From: Nocardia rhizosphaerihabitans
Lineage (GTDB): Bacteria > Actinomycetota > Actinomycetes > Mycobacteriales > Mycobacteriaceae
Direction of reading: 5' to 3'
Length of the DNA stretch: 64,000 nucleotides
NCBI RefSeq assembly: GCF_014646295.1
Contig: NZ_BMNE01000004.1
Location: 620,001-684,000 of the forward strand
Part shown: positions 24,873 to 34,033 of the stretch, in pieces
Position numbering within the stretch: position 1 is the stretch's first letter
Layout: each line of letters starts with the position of its first letter
The notes under the pieces: model-generated
Databases searched by the model: none
Seen by the model: only the letters and a program-made list of their open reading frames with translations
Told to the model about the DNA's origin: nothing
Program-made: the position numbers and the translations under genes

Positions 24873-26084
24873 TCAGTTGAATCCCACTAGCAGCTTGTAC
24901 TGCGCGGCGGCTCGTTGGTACACGTCCTGCAAGTTCGTGCCGGATACACCGAACACATATCGACCGATCACGCCGTGACACGTCGGTGGTGCATCGGAAG
25001 CGTATTTCACTTCGGGTTTCGCATTGAAACAGTGGACAACCGGAAGATTCGGCGGCCCGTCGACTTTCATGTAGTCCACGTCGCCGATCGTTTCGTTGTC
25101 GAGCGCTGCGCGGAACCTGTTCGCGGCCGCCTCGTCGCGGGTGCGATATACCGATCCACTGTCGAACGACACATAATCGATCCCGGCGTCGGCATAGGCG
25201 GCATTGATCACCGCGGGAAACTCTTCGAGATGCAGGACAGCCTGGGTCGGGTAGACCGCGGAGCTACTGGTTCCCTTGCTCGGGCGCTTCGACGCCTCGG
25301 TCGGCAGTGTGCGGCTCAGCAGATTCTCGGTGTCGAGCGGCAGTTTCTCGATATCGCGCAGCGGCGTCGGCGTATACGACCGGAGCATCTCTATCTGCTT
25401 GTCGAAGAAGCGTTGTGCGACAACGGCGTCGGCGGTGGGGTCGTAGGGCAGACCGATCCAGTCGGCGACCTGGACGAACAGCAACATATCGCCGCGGACC
25501 AGCCAAGCCCGCACGTTCTGGACCGGCAGCGGTTCCTTCTTGGCTTCCAGTTTCACCAGCGCATCGGAATAGCCGGGAACCTGGTGGGCCGTTCCGGGAG
25601 TTCGGTTCGACAGTTCGGTGGCAGCGAATTTCGCCTGGTCGGCGGTTTCGAACCGGAGCGTGATCGTCGAGACGTCGCGCCCCGCGTTGAGTTCCTTCCG
25701 TCGCTGTGCCGAGGTTTCCCATCCCGCGACGACGCCCGGGATCGTGGCATTGAAGTCTTTGGTTTCGATGCCCGCGCCGCCGAAGTACGGTGAATCGGCT
25801 TGGGTGATGTGCCGACCGCCGGCGTACCCGTTCGCGAAGACGAATCGCGAATCGACCTGGAAGGCAACCGGAGTCGCTGCGCCGATGCGGATCGCCTCGC
25901 GCAAGGCGCCCGAGGTCGGCACCCGCGAGGACGACAGGTCGACCGCAGTCGTCGGGTAGTTACCGGAGTCCACTTTCGCGACATCGACAGCCGGTGCGGG
26001 CGCCGCGGCCTCGGAACCGCCACCGCAGGCGCTCAAAGCGATTCCCAGCGTTACCACTGCGCTGCTTACGCGGAGTTTTCGCAT
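24873..26084 (-). CDS. DUF7373-like lipoprotein, array member 3
   Basis: A 403-residue lipoprotein with the signal MRKLRVSSAVVTLGIALSAC (Cys20). The mature part reads VAKVDSGNYPTTAVDLSSSR, then SGALREAIRIGAATPVAF, LPLDTENLLSRTLPTEA, AVYPTQAVLHLEEFPAVINAAYADAGIDYV, and the end QRAAAQYKLLVGFN. These segments align closely with array member 1 (20787), with which it forms the 'type 1' subgroup. It lies six bases behind member 4 and 92 bases ahead of the kinase at 24780, so the array may be one long transcript. GC content is normal, unlike member 1. Function unknown. Confidence 0.85.
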   Translation of the reverse strand: MRKLRVSSAVVTLGIALSACGGGSEAAAPAPAVDVAKVDSGNYPTTAVDLSSSRVPTSGALREAIRIGAATPVAFQVDSRFVFANGYAGGRHITQADSPYFGGAGIETKDFNATIPGVVAGWETSAQRRKELNAGRDVSTITLRFETADQAKFAATELSNRTPGTAHQVPGYSDALVKLEAKKEPLPVQNVRAWLVRGDMLLFVQVADWIGLPYDPTADAVVAQRFFDKQIEMLRSYTPTPLRDIEKLPLDTENLLSRTLPTEASKRPSKGTSSSAVYPTQAVLHLEEFPAVINAAYADAGIDYVSFDSGSVYRTRDEAAANRFRAALDNETIGDVDYMKVDGPPNLPVVHCFNAKPEVKYASDAPPTCHGVIGRYVFGVSGTNLQDVYQRAAAQYKLLVGFN

Positions 26085-26090
26085 GATCGT

Positions 26091-27314
26091 TTACTCGCTC
26101 TTCTTCAGAATCGCGTACTGCGCGGCGGTTCGTTCCTGCAATGTCGCGTCGACCTGCAGCGCCGCACGCGACACGGTCGCCAGCGACATGACGACGGCGA
26201 CGTAGCGGTCGTACACGAGGACACAGATCCCGTTGTAGCCACGGTTGGGGTCCGCTTCCTCCAGCCGCAGGCATTGGGCGTCGGCGATACCGGGCGGCGG
26301 GGCGAGCTCGGTGTCGCTCTTGCCTCGCTTGGCGAGGACGGTCTGCAACTTGAACGCGGACTCGACATCGCGAGTCCGGTACACCGTGCTGAAGCGACGG
26401 CCGACCAGGTCGACACCGGCCTCCTCGAAGGCTGTGCGGGCTTCGGCGGGATTGCGTTCGAAGTGCAGGATCCCCGACGGCTCGAAGGTGCCGAAGTCCT
26501 CTTCGTGGTAGCTCATGCCGTACGGGTCGCCGGCCGGGGACTTGCCCGTCGCCCGGCGCATGATCCCGTCGGGATCGAGCGGCAGGTCGAGCAGATCGTC
26601 GGGGGCGATGATCCGGTACTTGTCGAGCGCGGGAAGCTGCAGATCGAGCGTCTTCTTGATCTTGGTGGCCAACCCGGCGGAGTCGGGTGTCTCCTGCGAC
26701 ATGCTGACCGCGATCACAAAGGGGCCGTGCGCCTGGAAGGCGCTGACCGCGGTGCCATCCTTGCTCGACCCGTTGGCCTCGGAGTATCCCGGAATCGTCA
26801 CCGGCTGCCGGGGGTTTTCGCCTGTCGTGCTCACCTGATACATCGCAGCGGCCGCGTTCTTGCTGTCCTGCGCGGTCGCGAAGTGCAGCACGCTCAGGTG
26901 CAGGCCCTTGCTGTTTCGCACGCTGCCGTTCGTTCGCGATGCGGTGACACCGGCGATGAAGTTGTTGTCGGACACCGCGGCCTTGAACATGTCAGGGAGG
27001 CCGTCGTCTTTCGACATGTCCGTACCGTCGGCGAACACCCTGGTGGTGACCCGCATCGTCAGGTCGGGGTCGACGTCGATCGGCTGGATGAGGACGTTGA
27101 GCAGGCGGCGTCCCTCGATCAATCTGACCGTTTTCGCCGTGTCGGAGTACTTCAACTCGAACGTGGTCGGCTCGGTGACGGTCGCGCCGGTTTTGAGCGC
27201 TGCCAGGTCGACCGGTGTCAGTCCGGGCTTGGCCTCGCCGGAAATCGGTGCCGCACAACCGGACCCGACGATCACGATCGTGAGCAGCCCAGCCAGCCGC
27301 AGGGTGTTCTTCAT
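26091..27314 (-). CDS. DUF7373-like lipoprotein, array member 4
   Basis: About 407 residues from the ATG at 27314 (MKNTLRLAGLLTIVIVGSGC, lipobox VGSGC). GAGG lies 10-14 bases upstream. An ATG at 27329 overlapping the previous stop (ATGA) is also in frame. The mature part begins AAPISGEAKPGLTPVDLAALKTG. It shares GILHFERNPAEAR, a central LPLDPDGIMRRAT and the end ERTAAQYAILKKSE with array member 2, so these two form a 'type 2' subgroup. A lone Cys pair (AQCLRLE, GICVLVYDRYVAVV) near the C-terminus is conserved through the array. Function unknown. Confidence 0.83.
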   Translation of the reverse strand: MKNTLRLAGLLTIVIVGSGCAAPISGEAKPGLTPVDLAALKTGATVTEPTTFELKYSDTAKTVRLIEGRRLLNVLIQPIDVDPDLTMRVTTRVFADGTDMSKDDGLPDMFKAAVSDNNFIAGVTASRTNGSVRNSKGLHLSVLHFATAQDSKNAAAAMYQVSTTGENPRQPVTIPGYSEANGSSKDGTAVSAFQAHGPFVIAVSMSQETPDSAGLATKIKKTLDLQLPALDKYRIIAPDDLLDLPLDPDGIMRRATGKSPAGDPYGMSYHEEDFGTFEPSGILHFERNPAEARTAFEEAGVDLVGRRFSTVYRTRDVESAFKLQTVLAKRGKSDTELAPPPGIADAQCLRLEEADPNRGYNGICVLVYDRYVAVVMSLATVSRAALQVDATLQERTAAQYAILKKSE

Positions 27315-27325
27315 GTCGGGCATCC

Positions 27326-28558
27326 TCATCGGCGGGTGAGCAGAACGTATTGCGCGGCAACCTGCTGGTGGAGATCCTGCAAGTTCTTGTCGCGAATCTG
27401 CACGGCGTAACGGTCGACCTGCAGATAGCAGATGTGGTCGGCGGTCTTCACCTCGCCCTGTGACTCATAAGTGTTGGCTCGGCAGGCGACGGCGTCGCCC
27501 AGCTCCTGGGGAGCGGGCGCCTCGATGGCGTCTTCGTCCGGCGCTTTCCACTCGGTGAACAGGTCTTTCGCACCCGCGGCGGTGGTGGACCGGAAGACGA
27601 CCGTGTCGCCGAAAGAGATCAAGTCGATGCCGTGCTTGGTGAAGGTGCTCAGCAACTCGGCATCGGGATCGACGAACAAGCTCAGCGCGCCGCGCCCGGT
27701 GAAGTATCCGTCCGGCTGGGCCCTGGCCGGTGCCGACGGATCCGACGGCAGGGTTCGGCCGAGTAGCCCGGTCGGGTCGAGCGGTACCCGTTCGAGCTGG
27801 TCCGACGGGGTCGGCACGAACTTGTCCAGCAGCGGAATCTGCACTTCGAGTGCTCGCTCGACCTGTGCCTGCAACGAGGGCAGGTCCGGTGCGCGGGTCT
27901 CGTCGTCGAGCTTCATGAAGATCACGTAGCGGTCGTGGACCGTCCAAGAACCGATGGAGGAGACCGACGGCCGCCAGTGCGCGTAGGTCTTCGGGTACTT
28001 GGTGATCGACACCTTCTCGTTGTCGGTGTTGTAGGTGAAGTCGTCGTGCTCGAGGATCGGTGCGACCGTCTCGGCGGTTTTGGCATCGGGGAAGATCAGG
28101 ACCGAGAGATTGAGGCTGCGCCGGGGACTACCCCCGCTCGGCTCGGTCGCCCAGGAATTCAGCCAGCCGGCGACCAGATCTTCGGCGACCTCGTCGAAGG
28201 TGTCGTTGATGATGAGCTTGCCCAGACCCTTGCGATTCAGCACGATCTGGGTGGGGTGGACCAGCGTTTCCTTGCGATTGTCGTAGACGTAGGCCGGGTC
28301 GATCTCGAACGGCATGGCCACATAGTCCGCGAGACGCTGGGCCTCCCAGGCGCGACCCTGGTTCAGGCTCTTGGCGTTTCCCACCGTGCGCGGTTGGGTC
28401 TGGTAGTTGCCGAAATCCAGATTCGACGTGTCCGGTTCGGGGCGCGTCGCGCTCCCCGACACCTGCGAGCCGCACCCGACCACGGCGGCGGAAACCACGA
28501 CGGCGACTGCCGCCTGAACCGCTACGCGCGTTATCGATGCACCACGGTTGAGCAGCAC
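27326..28558 (-). CDS. DUF7373-like lipoprotein, array member 5
   Basis: About 410 residues from the GTG at 28558. GGAGGGGGAG lies just upstream, so the longer frame from 28591 is rejected. The signal peptide is long, ending in lipobox AVVGC (SAAVVGCGSQVSG). The mature part has LDFGNYQTQPRTVGNAKSLNQGRAWEAQRLADYV, similar to member 7 (31560) in having the MDQARFVEAERLGDFV-type segment. The middle reads VPLDPTGLLGRTLPSDPS, and the end is QQVAAQYVLLTRR. It is the first gene behind the 188-base gap that follows the kinase at 28747 and may have its own promoter there. Confidence 0.83.
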   Translation of the reverse strand: MLLNRGASITRVAVQAAVAVVVSAAVVGCGSQVSGSATRPEPDTSNLDFGNYQTQPRTVGNAKSLNQGRAWEAQRLADYVAMPFEIDPAYVYDNRKETLVHPTQIVLNRKGLGKLIINDTFDEVAEDLVAGWLNSWATEPSGGSPRRSLNLSVLIFPDAKTAETVAPILEHDDFTYNTDNEKVSITKYPKTYAHWRPSVSSIGSWTVHDRYVIFMKLDDETRAPDLPSLQAQVERALEVQIPLLDKFVPTPSDQLERVPLDPTGLLGRTLPSDPSAPARAQPDGYFTGRGALSLFVDPDAELLSTFTKHGIDLISFGDTVVFRSTTAAGAKDLFTEWKAPDEDAIEAPAPQELGDAVACRANTYESQGEVKTADHICYLQVDRYAVQIRDKNLQDLHQQVAAQYVLLTRR

Positions 28559-28651
28559 GCTCTCCCCCTCCAACTGTCCAACTGATCCCATCGTGGGGCG
28601 ACTTACCTACAGTCGCAGCCCACCCCGTCCCCGGTGATCTGGTTCGCGGGC

Positions 28652-28678
28652 ATAGTAGCGCACCCTTCGGCGGCGCAA
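28652..28678 (-). promoter_or_regulatory. Possible promoter for lipoprotein members 5-3
   Basis: On the minus strand TTGCGC (28678-28673) and TACTAT (28657-28652) resemble -35 and -10 boxes with a short 15-base spacer. They lie about 95 bases before the GTG at 28558, in the largest gap of the array. The spacer is shorter than the usual 17, so support is modest. Confidence 0.3.
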
Positions 28679-28746
28679 CCATGTCAGACGACCGGTGAAA
28701 TCCCCCGCTGGCGCCGCGGCATACCAGCCGTGCGCCCGCTCGACTC

Positions 28747-30285
28747 CTATTTGATGCGGCTCTGCAGGATTGGGACCAGCCTGGACAGCAGGGTTTGTTC
28801 GGAGCTCGATGTCCAGGTGCGGATCGCGGTGACGGTGATCGGGTCGTCGATGGGGATCACCGTCGCGCGGGATCCGGTGATCTGGAAGGGGAGGCCGAGG
28901 AGGCCGCCGCCGCCGGCTTTCGCGTCGCTGCGGACGGCGAGGATGTAGGTGTCTTCTGCGGCATCGAGGCGTTCGGAGGACGTGGTGACCGGGCGGGGGG
29001 ATGGTTCTTCGCCGGTCTTGGTGTAGTTGAAGTTGTAGATGAGACCGAGGTCTTCGAGGAACTTGGTCGGCAGGGTGCCGCCGAGGTAGGTAGCGACCTT
29101 GTTGTCGGCGTCCACGTCGACCATCAGGACCGTTTTGCCCGCGAAGGCGGGGTTGGCTGCTCGGGCCTGTTCGATCGGGCTCCCGGTCGCTTGGGTGGAC
29201 GTGGTCGGGGCCGGAGCTGAGGCGGGAGAGCCACCGCCGGATGCCCAGATTCCGATACCGGCGGCGACGGCCACGACGGCGGCCAGCGCGCCGAATGACA
29301 GCGTGAGCTTGCGCTTCGAATTCTTCGGCGCGCTACCGGAGTTCGCTGGGGCGGTGAACGCTTCTGTGCGGGCCGAACTCGACCACTGCGCCGGTGTCTG
29401 GATCGGATAGGTCGGTGACGTGTGGTTGCCGGTGGGATGGGATCCGGGGACGAGTGCGGCGGCGACGGCGTCGGTGAATTCCCGGCAGGTGGCGAAACGC
29501 TCGTTCGGATTCTTCGCCATCGCGCGAGCGATGACGTAGTCGATGGCGGGCGGCAAGCCGGGGCGCACGCTGGTCGGGCGCGGTGGGGGCTCGTGCAGGT
29601 GCCCCATCATCACCATGGCCGGTTGTGTTGCGGGGTAAGGGTTCTGGTTGGTCAGGAGCTTGTAGAACGCGCAGGCCAGGCTGTAGATGTCGGCGCGGTG
29701 GTCGAGGTGACCGCCGGCGAGCTGCTCCGGGGGCGCGTAGGCGATGGTCGCGAGGAAGCTGCCGGTCTGGGTGAGCTCGGAGGCGTCGTCGGTCGACTTC
29801 GCGACGCCGAAATCGGTGAGCAGCACGCGCTCGTCGTCGCCGTAGGTTTCCGACAGCAGGAAGTTCGCCGGTTTGACGTCGCGGTGCAGCAGGCCGCGGT
29901 GATGGGCGAAGTCGAGGCCCTTGCCGACCTCGGTGGTGATGCGCAGCGCGCGCAGCGGAGTCATCGCGTTCGGGTCGCGCGCGAGTTCGGCTGCGGCGTC
30001 GGTACCTTCGACGTACTGCATCGCGATCCAGAGCTGGCCGTGCTCTTCGCCGCGGTTGTAGACCGAGACGATATTGGGGTGGTCAAGCCCGGCGGCCAGG
30101 TTGGCTTCGCGCTCGAACCTGGCACGGAACTCGGGGTCACGGCTGAGCTCGGCGCTGAGGATCTTGAGCGCGTCGGTGCGCGGCAGGCTCGGGTGATCGG
30201 CCAGAAAGACCGAACCCATTCCGCCTGCACCGATCTTGCGGATGATGCGGTAGCCACCGACGATGGTGCCCGGGCTCATCGCCAT
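28747..30285 (-). CDS. PknB-like transmembrane Ser/Thr protein kinase
   Basis: A 512-residue paralog of the kinase at 23194. Gly loop GAGGMG, ALKIL lysine, HRDVKPANFLL, DFGVAKS and YAPPEQL are all present, so it should be active. One membrane helix lies at about residues 335-357 (LTLSFGALAAVVAVAAGIGIWA). The extracellular domain starts IEQARAANPAFAGKTVLMVDVD and resembles that of the other kinase (MAQARSQHPEFSGKSI). It starts after AGGAG and lies 33 bases behind lipoprotein member 6. Autophosphorylation in the activation loop and phosphorylation of the nearby FHA proteins are plausible but inferred. Confidence 0.92.
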   Translation of the reverse strand: MAMSPGTIVGGYRIIRKIGAGGMGSVFLADHPSLPRTDALKILSAELSRDPEFRARFEREANLAAGLDHPNIVSVYNRGEEHGQLWIAMQYVEGTDAAAELARDPNAMTPLRALRITTEVGKGLDFAHHRGLLHRDVKPANFLLSETYGDDERVLLTDFGVAKSTDDASELTQTGSFLATIAYAPPEQLAGGHLDHRADIYSLACAFYKLLTNQNPYPATQPAMVMMGHLHEPPPRPTSVRPGLPPAIDYVIARAMAKNPNERFATCREFTDAVAAALVPGSHPTGNHTSPTYPIQTPAQWSSSARTEAFTAPANSGSAPKNSKRKLTLSFGALAAVVAVAAGIGIWASGGGSPASAPAPTTSTQATGSPIEQARAANPAFAGKTVLMVDVDADNKVATYLGGTLPTKFLEDLGLIYNFNYTKTGEEPSPRPVTTSSERLDAAEDTYILAVRSDAKAGGGGLLGLPFQITGSRATVIPIDDPITVTAIRTWTSSSEQTLLSRLVPILQSRIK

Positions 30286-30318
30286 CTCTTACGGTCTCCT
30301 TCGTTGCTGCGCATCACG

Positions 30319-31563
30319 TCAACGGCTGTTGGCGAAGAGGGCGTACTGCGCCGCCGCGCGTTGCTGGACGTCGAGAAGCTGTTCGCTGCTGACTATCCCG
30401 ACGTACTGGTGGTAGGCGACGATGCAGCTGAATCGCTTCTTCGCGGCGAATCTCTTGTTCTCCACGCAGGCGGAATCGGGGAGGTTGGGCGGGGGCGCCA
30501 CGTTGGTTTCGGTCCGCCAGGGGAAGAGCTTGTCGGTGACCGCTCGGCGCGCCGTTCCGGCGTCGGGGGTGCGGATGCCGATCGAGCCCCAGGACACGGC
30601 GACCTGCTGGGGGTTCATCCTCGTGAGCTGCTGGTCGATGTACTGGCGGTCGTCGGGGAGGGGACCGCCGGAATGGTGCACGGCGCCTTGCTTGCCGCCG
30701 ACGAAGAAGTACGTGGAATCGGGCTTGGTCAGCTCGTCCGGGTTGAGGGTGCGCATCAGCAGGTGCTCGGGGTCCCAGGGCAGGGCCATGATCTGCTCGT
30801 CGGTCAGCGGGGTGGTCTCGGCCAGCGCCTCGATCTGCTTGGTGTAGGCGCTCTCGGCGAGGGTGGTGAGCGCGGACAGGTCGGGGGTGGCCACCGACAG
30901 CAGGAAGGCGATCACATAGGGGCCGTGCGGGAGCACGGTGCGCAGGAAGGGCGAATCGGGGCGCCAATGTGAATGGGCCGCAGTATATTTCGGTAGCGAC
31001 ACCGGCTGGTTGCGGCCCTCCTTGGTGGCGAAGTCGGCGTCGTGGAATTCCCTGGCCGCCGCGGTGGCGCGTTCGGCATCGGGGAACTGGAAGACCATCG
31101 TCGTGGCGGTGAGCCGGTTGTCGTCCTTCTTGGACGGCCAGTCGCTGCCGCTGACGTTGGGGGAAGTGTCCTTCGACGCGCCGCTGGAATGGAAGCCGTA
31201 GAGCATCTTGTGCTTCTCGGCGATGGCCTGCATCGCGGGACTGTCGCCGAGTTCGGCAGGCAGGAAACGGGCGTAGTTGGCGTCGGCTCGGTTGCCGTAG
31301 ATCATCTGCGGGTCGATGTCATAGGCGTGGATCGTGTGGTCGGCGATCCGCATCGACGCCACCGTGTCCATCTCGTAGAACGCGGGCACGGGATCGTCGT
31401 CGTGGGCATTGACCGGCTCGGTGGGGTAGGAGCCCACGTCGAGGGTTCGGACATCGATCTCGCCGGGCACGCCCGTGCCGGACACAGTGGAACCGCAGGC
31501 AGTCAGGGCTGTTGTCAGTATGGCCGTGATCAGGATGGTCGCGGTGCGCTTGGACAGGGTCAT
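30319..31563 (-). CDS. DUF7373-like lipoprotein, array member 6
   Basis: A 414-residue lipoprotein. The ATG at 31563 overlaps the TGA of the upstream gene (ATGA), which fixes the start. Signal MTLSKRTATILITAILTTAL with lipobox ALTAC. Mature start VRTLDVGSYPTEPVNAHDDDPVP. Middle ALPWDPEHLLMRTLNPDE. C-terminal region DSACVENKRF and FSCIVAYHQYVGIV, end DVQQRAAAQYALFANSR. An acidic and charged central region (GSDWPSKKDDNRLTATTMVFQFPDAERA) aligns with members 7 and 8. It lies directly upstream of the kinase at 28747. Function unknown. Confidence 0.83.
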   Translation of the reverse strand: MTLSKRTATILITAILTTALTACGSTVSGTGVPGEIDVRTLDVGSYPTEPVNAHDDDPVPAFYEMDTVASMRIADHTIHAYDIDPQMIYGNRADANYARFLPAELGDSPAMQAIAEKHKMLYGFHSSGASKDTSPNVSGSDWPSKKDDNRLTATTMVFQFPDAERATAAAREFHDADFATKEGRNQPVSLPKYTAAHSHWRPDSPFLRTVLPHGPYVIAFLLSVATPDLSALTTLAESAYTKQIEALAETTPLTDEQIMALPWDPEHLLMRTLNPDELTKPDSTYFFVGGKQGAVHHSGGPLPDDRQYIDQQLTRMNPQQVAVSWGSIGIRTPDAGTARRAVTDKLFPWRTETNVAPPPNLPDSACVENKRFAAKKRFSCIVAYHQYVGIVSSEQLLDVQQRAAAQYALFANSR

Positions 31564-32762
31564 CGTGCGTTCACCAGCAATGCGTATTGGGCGGCGATGC
31601 GCTGTTGGACATCGAGGAGCTGGTTCGACCAGACATACGCCGCGTAGCGGTCGTGCGACACCGCGCAGTAGAAGCGGACCGCCAGTCGTTCTCTGCCGAT
31701 GTACTCCTTGCATTGCGCGCCCGGCAGGTTCTTCGGAGACTCCACGGCGGTGAACTTGCGGGTCAGGCCGCCGAGGTGGTCGCGCACCGCCTGCGCACCC
31801 GCGATGTCGCGCGCGCGGTACACCTCGGCGCCGTCGTTGGCATAGAGGTCGACGCCGTTGTCGTCGATCATCTTCGCCCTGCTCACCGGGTCGGAGGAGA
31901 AGTGGACGGAGGTGCGGCCCGCGTACACACCGGGCGGGTTGGTCCACGAATCCTCGCGGGGGCGGGGTGCGGTTCGCCCGAGCATGCCCTCGCGATCACG
32001 CTGCAGCGTCATCAGCTGGTCGGCGGGCGTCGGCGTGAACTTCGCGACCGCGGGAACGATGGTGTCGAGGCTCTTTCGGGTCAGGTCGAGCAGGGCCTGC
32101 TTGTCGACCTTCTCCAGCCAGATCTTCAGATAGTCGAAGAACCAGGTGTAGATGACGAGATGACCGGTGGCGAACCAGGAGCCGATCGACTGCTGGTCGG
32201 GCTGCCAATGTGCTTTCGCCGCAGGATAACCGGGGATTTCGATCGGCTGATTGTTCGGCGCGTAGCCGAAGTCGAGCTGTTCGAGTGCGGTCGCGGCGGC
32301 GGTGGCCTTCTGCGCGTCGGGGAAGATCATGACGGCATTGACCATGTCGATGCCCTTGTGTTCGCGCTCTGTCTCGGCGGAGCTCACGAATCCACCGATG
32401 AAATCGGGCGCGATCTCGGCGAACCGGTCCACTGCCATGATCTTGCCCAGTGACGCTTCGGGATCGATGAACACGGAGGCCATGAACGGACTGGTGTGGA
32501 CGAATCGCGGATCGATATCGGCGGGAGCCGGGACGAAATCACCGAGCCGCTCGGCTTCGACGAACCGCGCCTGATCCATGTTCGCGACCACCCCGACCTG
32601 ACGCGGTTGCGTCGGATAGCCGCCCACATCGAGGGTGGCGAGATCCACCGGAACATCGGTGGTCACCGGTGACCCCTCGCCGGACCCGCACGCGACGACG
32701 GTCGTCAGCAGTGCGGCCGCAAGCACGGCACAGGCTGGTCTGGTGATTCGCAACGCGATCAT
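31560..32762 (-). CDS. DUF7373-like lipoprotein, array member 7
   Basis: A 400-residue lipoprotein: MIALRITRPACAVLAAALLTT then lipobox TVVAC. Mature start VDLATLDVGGYPTQPRQVGVVANMDQARFVEAERLGDFV. Shared central FPDAQKATAAATALEQLDFGYAPNN segment, then TPADQLMTLQRDREGMLGRTAP. C-terminal Cys pair GAQCKEYIG and RFYCAVSHDRYAAYV, end DVQQRIAAQYALLVNAR. It is translationally coupled to member 6 and lies 65 bases behind member 8. The lack of a catalytic motif suggests a binding or scaffold role, which is inference. Confidence 0.83.
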   Translation of the reverse strand: MIALRITRPACAVLAAALLTTVVACGSGEGSPVTTDVPVDLATLDVGGYPTQPRQVGVVANMDQARFVEAERLGDFVPAPADIDPRFVHTSPFMASVFIDPEASLGKIMAVDRFAEIAPDFIGGFVSSAETEREHKGIDMVNAVMIFPDAQKATAAATALEQLDFGYAPNNQPIEIPGYPAAKAHWQPDQQSIGSWFATGHLVIYTWFFDYLKIWLEKVDKQALLDLTRKSLDTIVPAVAKFTPTPADQLMTLQRDREGMLGRTAPRPREDSWTNPPGVYAGRTSVHFSSDPVSRAKMIDDNGVDLYANDGAEVYRARDIAGAQAVRDHLGGLTRKFTAVESPKNLPGAQCKEYIGRERLAVRFYCAVSHDRYAAYVWSNQLLDVQQRIAAQYALLVNAR

Positions 32763-32827
32763 CCCTCCCCGAAACGATGGTCGGCGGAATCCTACGACAC
32801 CTGATCCGGGAAGGGAGTGCCCGATCT

Positions 32828-34033
32828 TTACAAACTATTGGCCAGCAGCGCGAACTGGGCGGAGATCTTCTGGCGCACATCGGGTTCCTGGTCGGAACTC
32901 ACGATGCCCAGGTAGCGCTTGTACGGCACGTAGCAGCGGTATTTGTATTCCTGTTCGGCGTCGCCCTCATTGTTGAGTTGCAGGCATTTGGCGCCGGGGA
33001 TATCGGCGGGGGCGGGGAGGGTGTCGTAGTGGCCCGCGGTGTCGATGAGGCCGTTCATCAGGGCCTGGGCGGCGGCGAAGTCGCGGACGCGGGTGATGGA
33101 GCCGCCGTCGACGAGGGCGATGTGCTCGGCGCCGGTGGAATCGACGAGGCGCTGGCGTGCGGCCTGGTCGTCGGCGTTGTTCACCAGGTGGGCCGGGCTG
33201 TAGACGGCGAACGAATGCTGGTCGGGGTCCAGGCCGGCGCGGTCCTTGACGACGGCTCTGGCCAGCAGGCGTTCGGGGTCGATCGGGAGATCTTCGAGCT
33301 TGTCGAAGGGGGTGGGGGTGAATGTGCCGAGCTGGGTCAGGGCGGCGCCGAGGGTCTTGTCGACCCAGGAGGTGAGGTCGGCGGCATCGGCGCGTGGTCG
33401 CTGGATGAACAGCGAGATCACGAACTCCTTGTGTGCCAGGAACGCACCGATCGTCGGGACGTTCGGGCGCCAATGCACGTAGGCCTCCGGATATTTCGTG
33501 GAGGCGAGCTTGCGGTTGTCGGGGGAGACCGCCAGGTCGACGTCCTCGAGTTCCCGGGCGGCGAGCGTGGCCGACGCGGCATCGGGGAACCGGAAGACCG
33601 CGGTGGTGACGGCGGTCGCGTCGGACGCGGGACGCTTCTGACCGTCCGGATCGGCTTTGTCGGAGCCGAGCGCGGCGTAGCCGGTGACGAATTTACGGTT
33701 CTCCAGCACGGGTTTGGAGACATTGGCGACGAAGTCGAGCGCTCGCTCCACGTCCGGGACGACGGTGCCGCCGCGGCCGTAGGACAACGACGGGTCGATC
33801 CGCACGGCGGGGACCACCGCCGCCGACATCCGGGTGCCCTCGACGAGCGCGCCCTCGCTGCCCGCGGTGTCGTCGTAGCTGTGCCGGTCGGTGGCGTAGG
33901 TGCCCGTTTCCAGGCCGCGCACATCGGGTTCGGCGGCGACCGGTGTGCCGCTGACCGCACAACCGGTGAGCGCGGCGGCCATCGTGGCGCAACAGAGTGC
34001 GGACGCGATCCGGATCTTGGTCGAATAGATCAT
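32828..34033 (-). CDS. DUF7373-like lipoprotein, array member 8 (first of the array)
   Basis: A 401-residue lipoprotein, MIYSTKIRIASALCCATMAA then lipobox ALTGC. Mature start VRGLETGTYATDRHSYDDTAGSE. Middle LPIDPERLLARAVVKDR. C-terminal Cys pair GAKCLQLNNEG and YRCYVPYKRYLGIV, end DVRQKISAQFALLANSL. It is the most diverged array member (AQF rather than AQY in the tail). It begins 144 bases from the divergent FHA gene at 34178, so the array promoter should lie between 34034 and 34177. GTTCCTCC (34049-34056) and GGAGGAAC (34078-34085) form an inverted repeat in that gap, recalling the eccE-eccB one. Confidence 0.82.
   Translation of the reverse strand: MIYSTKIRIASALCCATMAAALTGCAVSGTPVAAEPDVRGLETGTYATDRHSYDDTAGSEGALVEGTRMSAAVVPAVRIDPSLSYGRGGTVVPDVERALDFVANVSKPVLENRKFVTGYAALGSDKADPDGQKRPASDATAVTTAVFRFPDAASATLAARELEDVDLAVSPDNRKLASTKYPEAYVHWRPNVPTIGAFLAHKEFVISLFIQRPRADAADLTSWVDKTLGAALTQLGTFTPTPFDKLEDLPIDPERLLARAVVKDRAGLDPDQHSFAVYSPAHLVNNADDQAARQRLVDSTGAEHIALVDGGSITRVRDFAAAQALMNGLIDTAGHYDTLPAPADIPGAKCLQLNNEGDAEQEYKYRCYVPYKRYLGIVSSDQEPDVRQKISAQFALLANSL

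Noticed and set aside
29422..30972. Plus-strand open frame opposite the kinase at 28747
   Set aside because: It lies antisense to the conserved kinase domain, and its composition follows the codon structure of the other strand.
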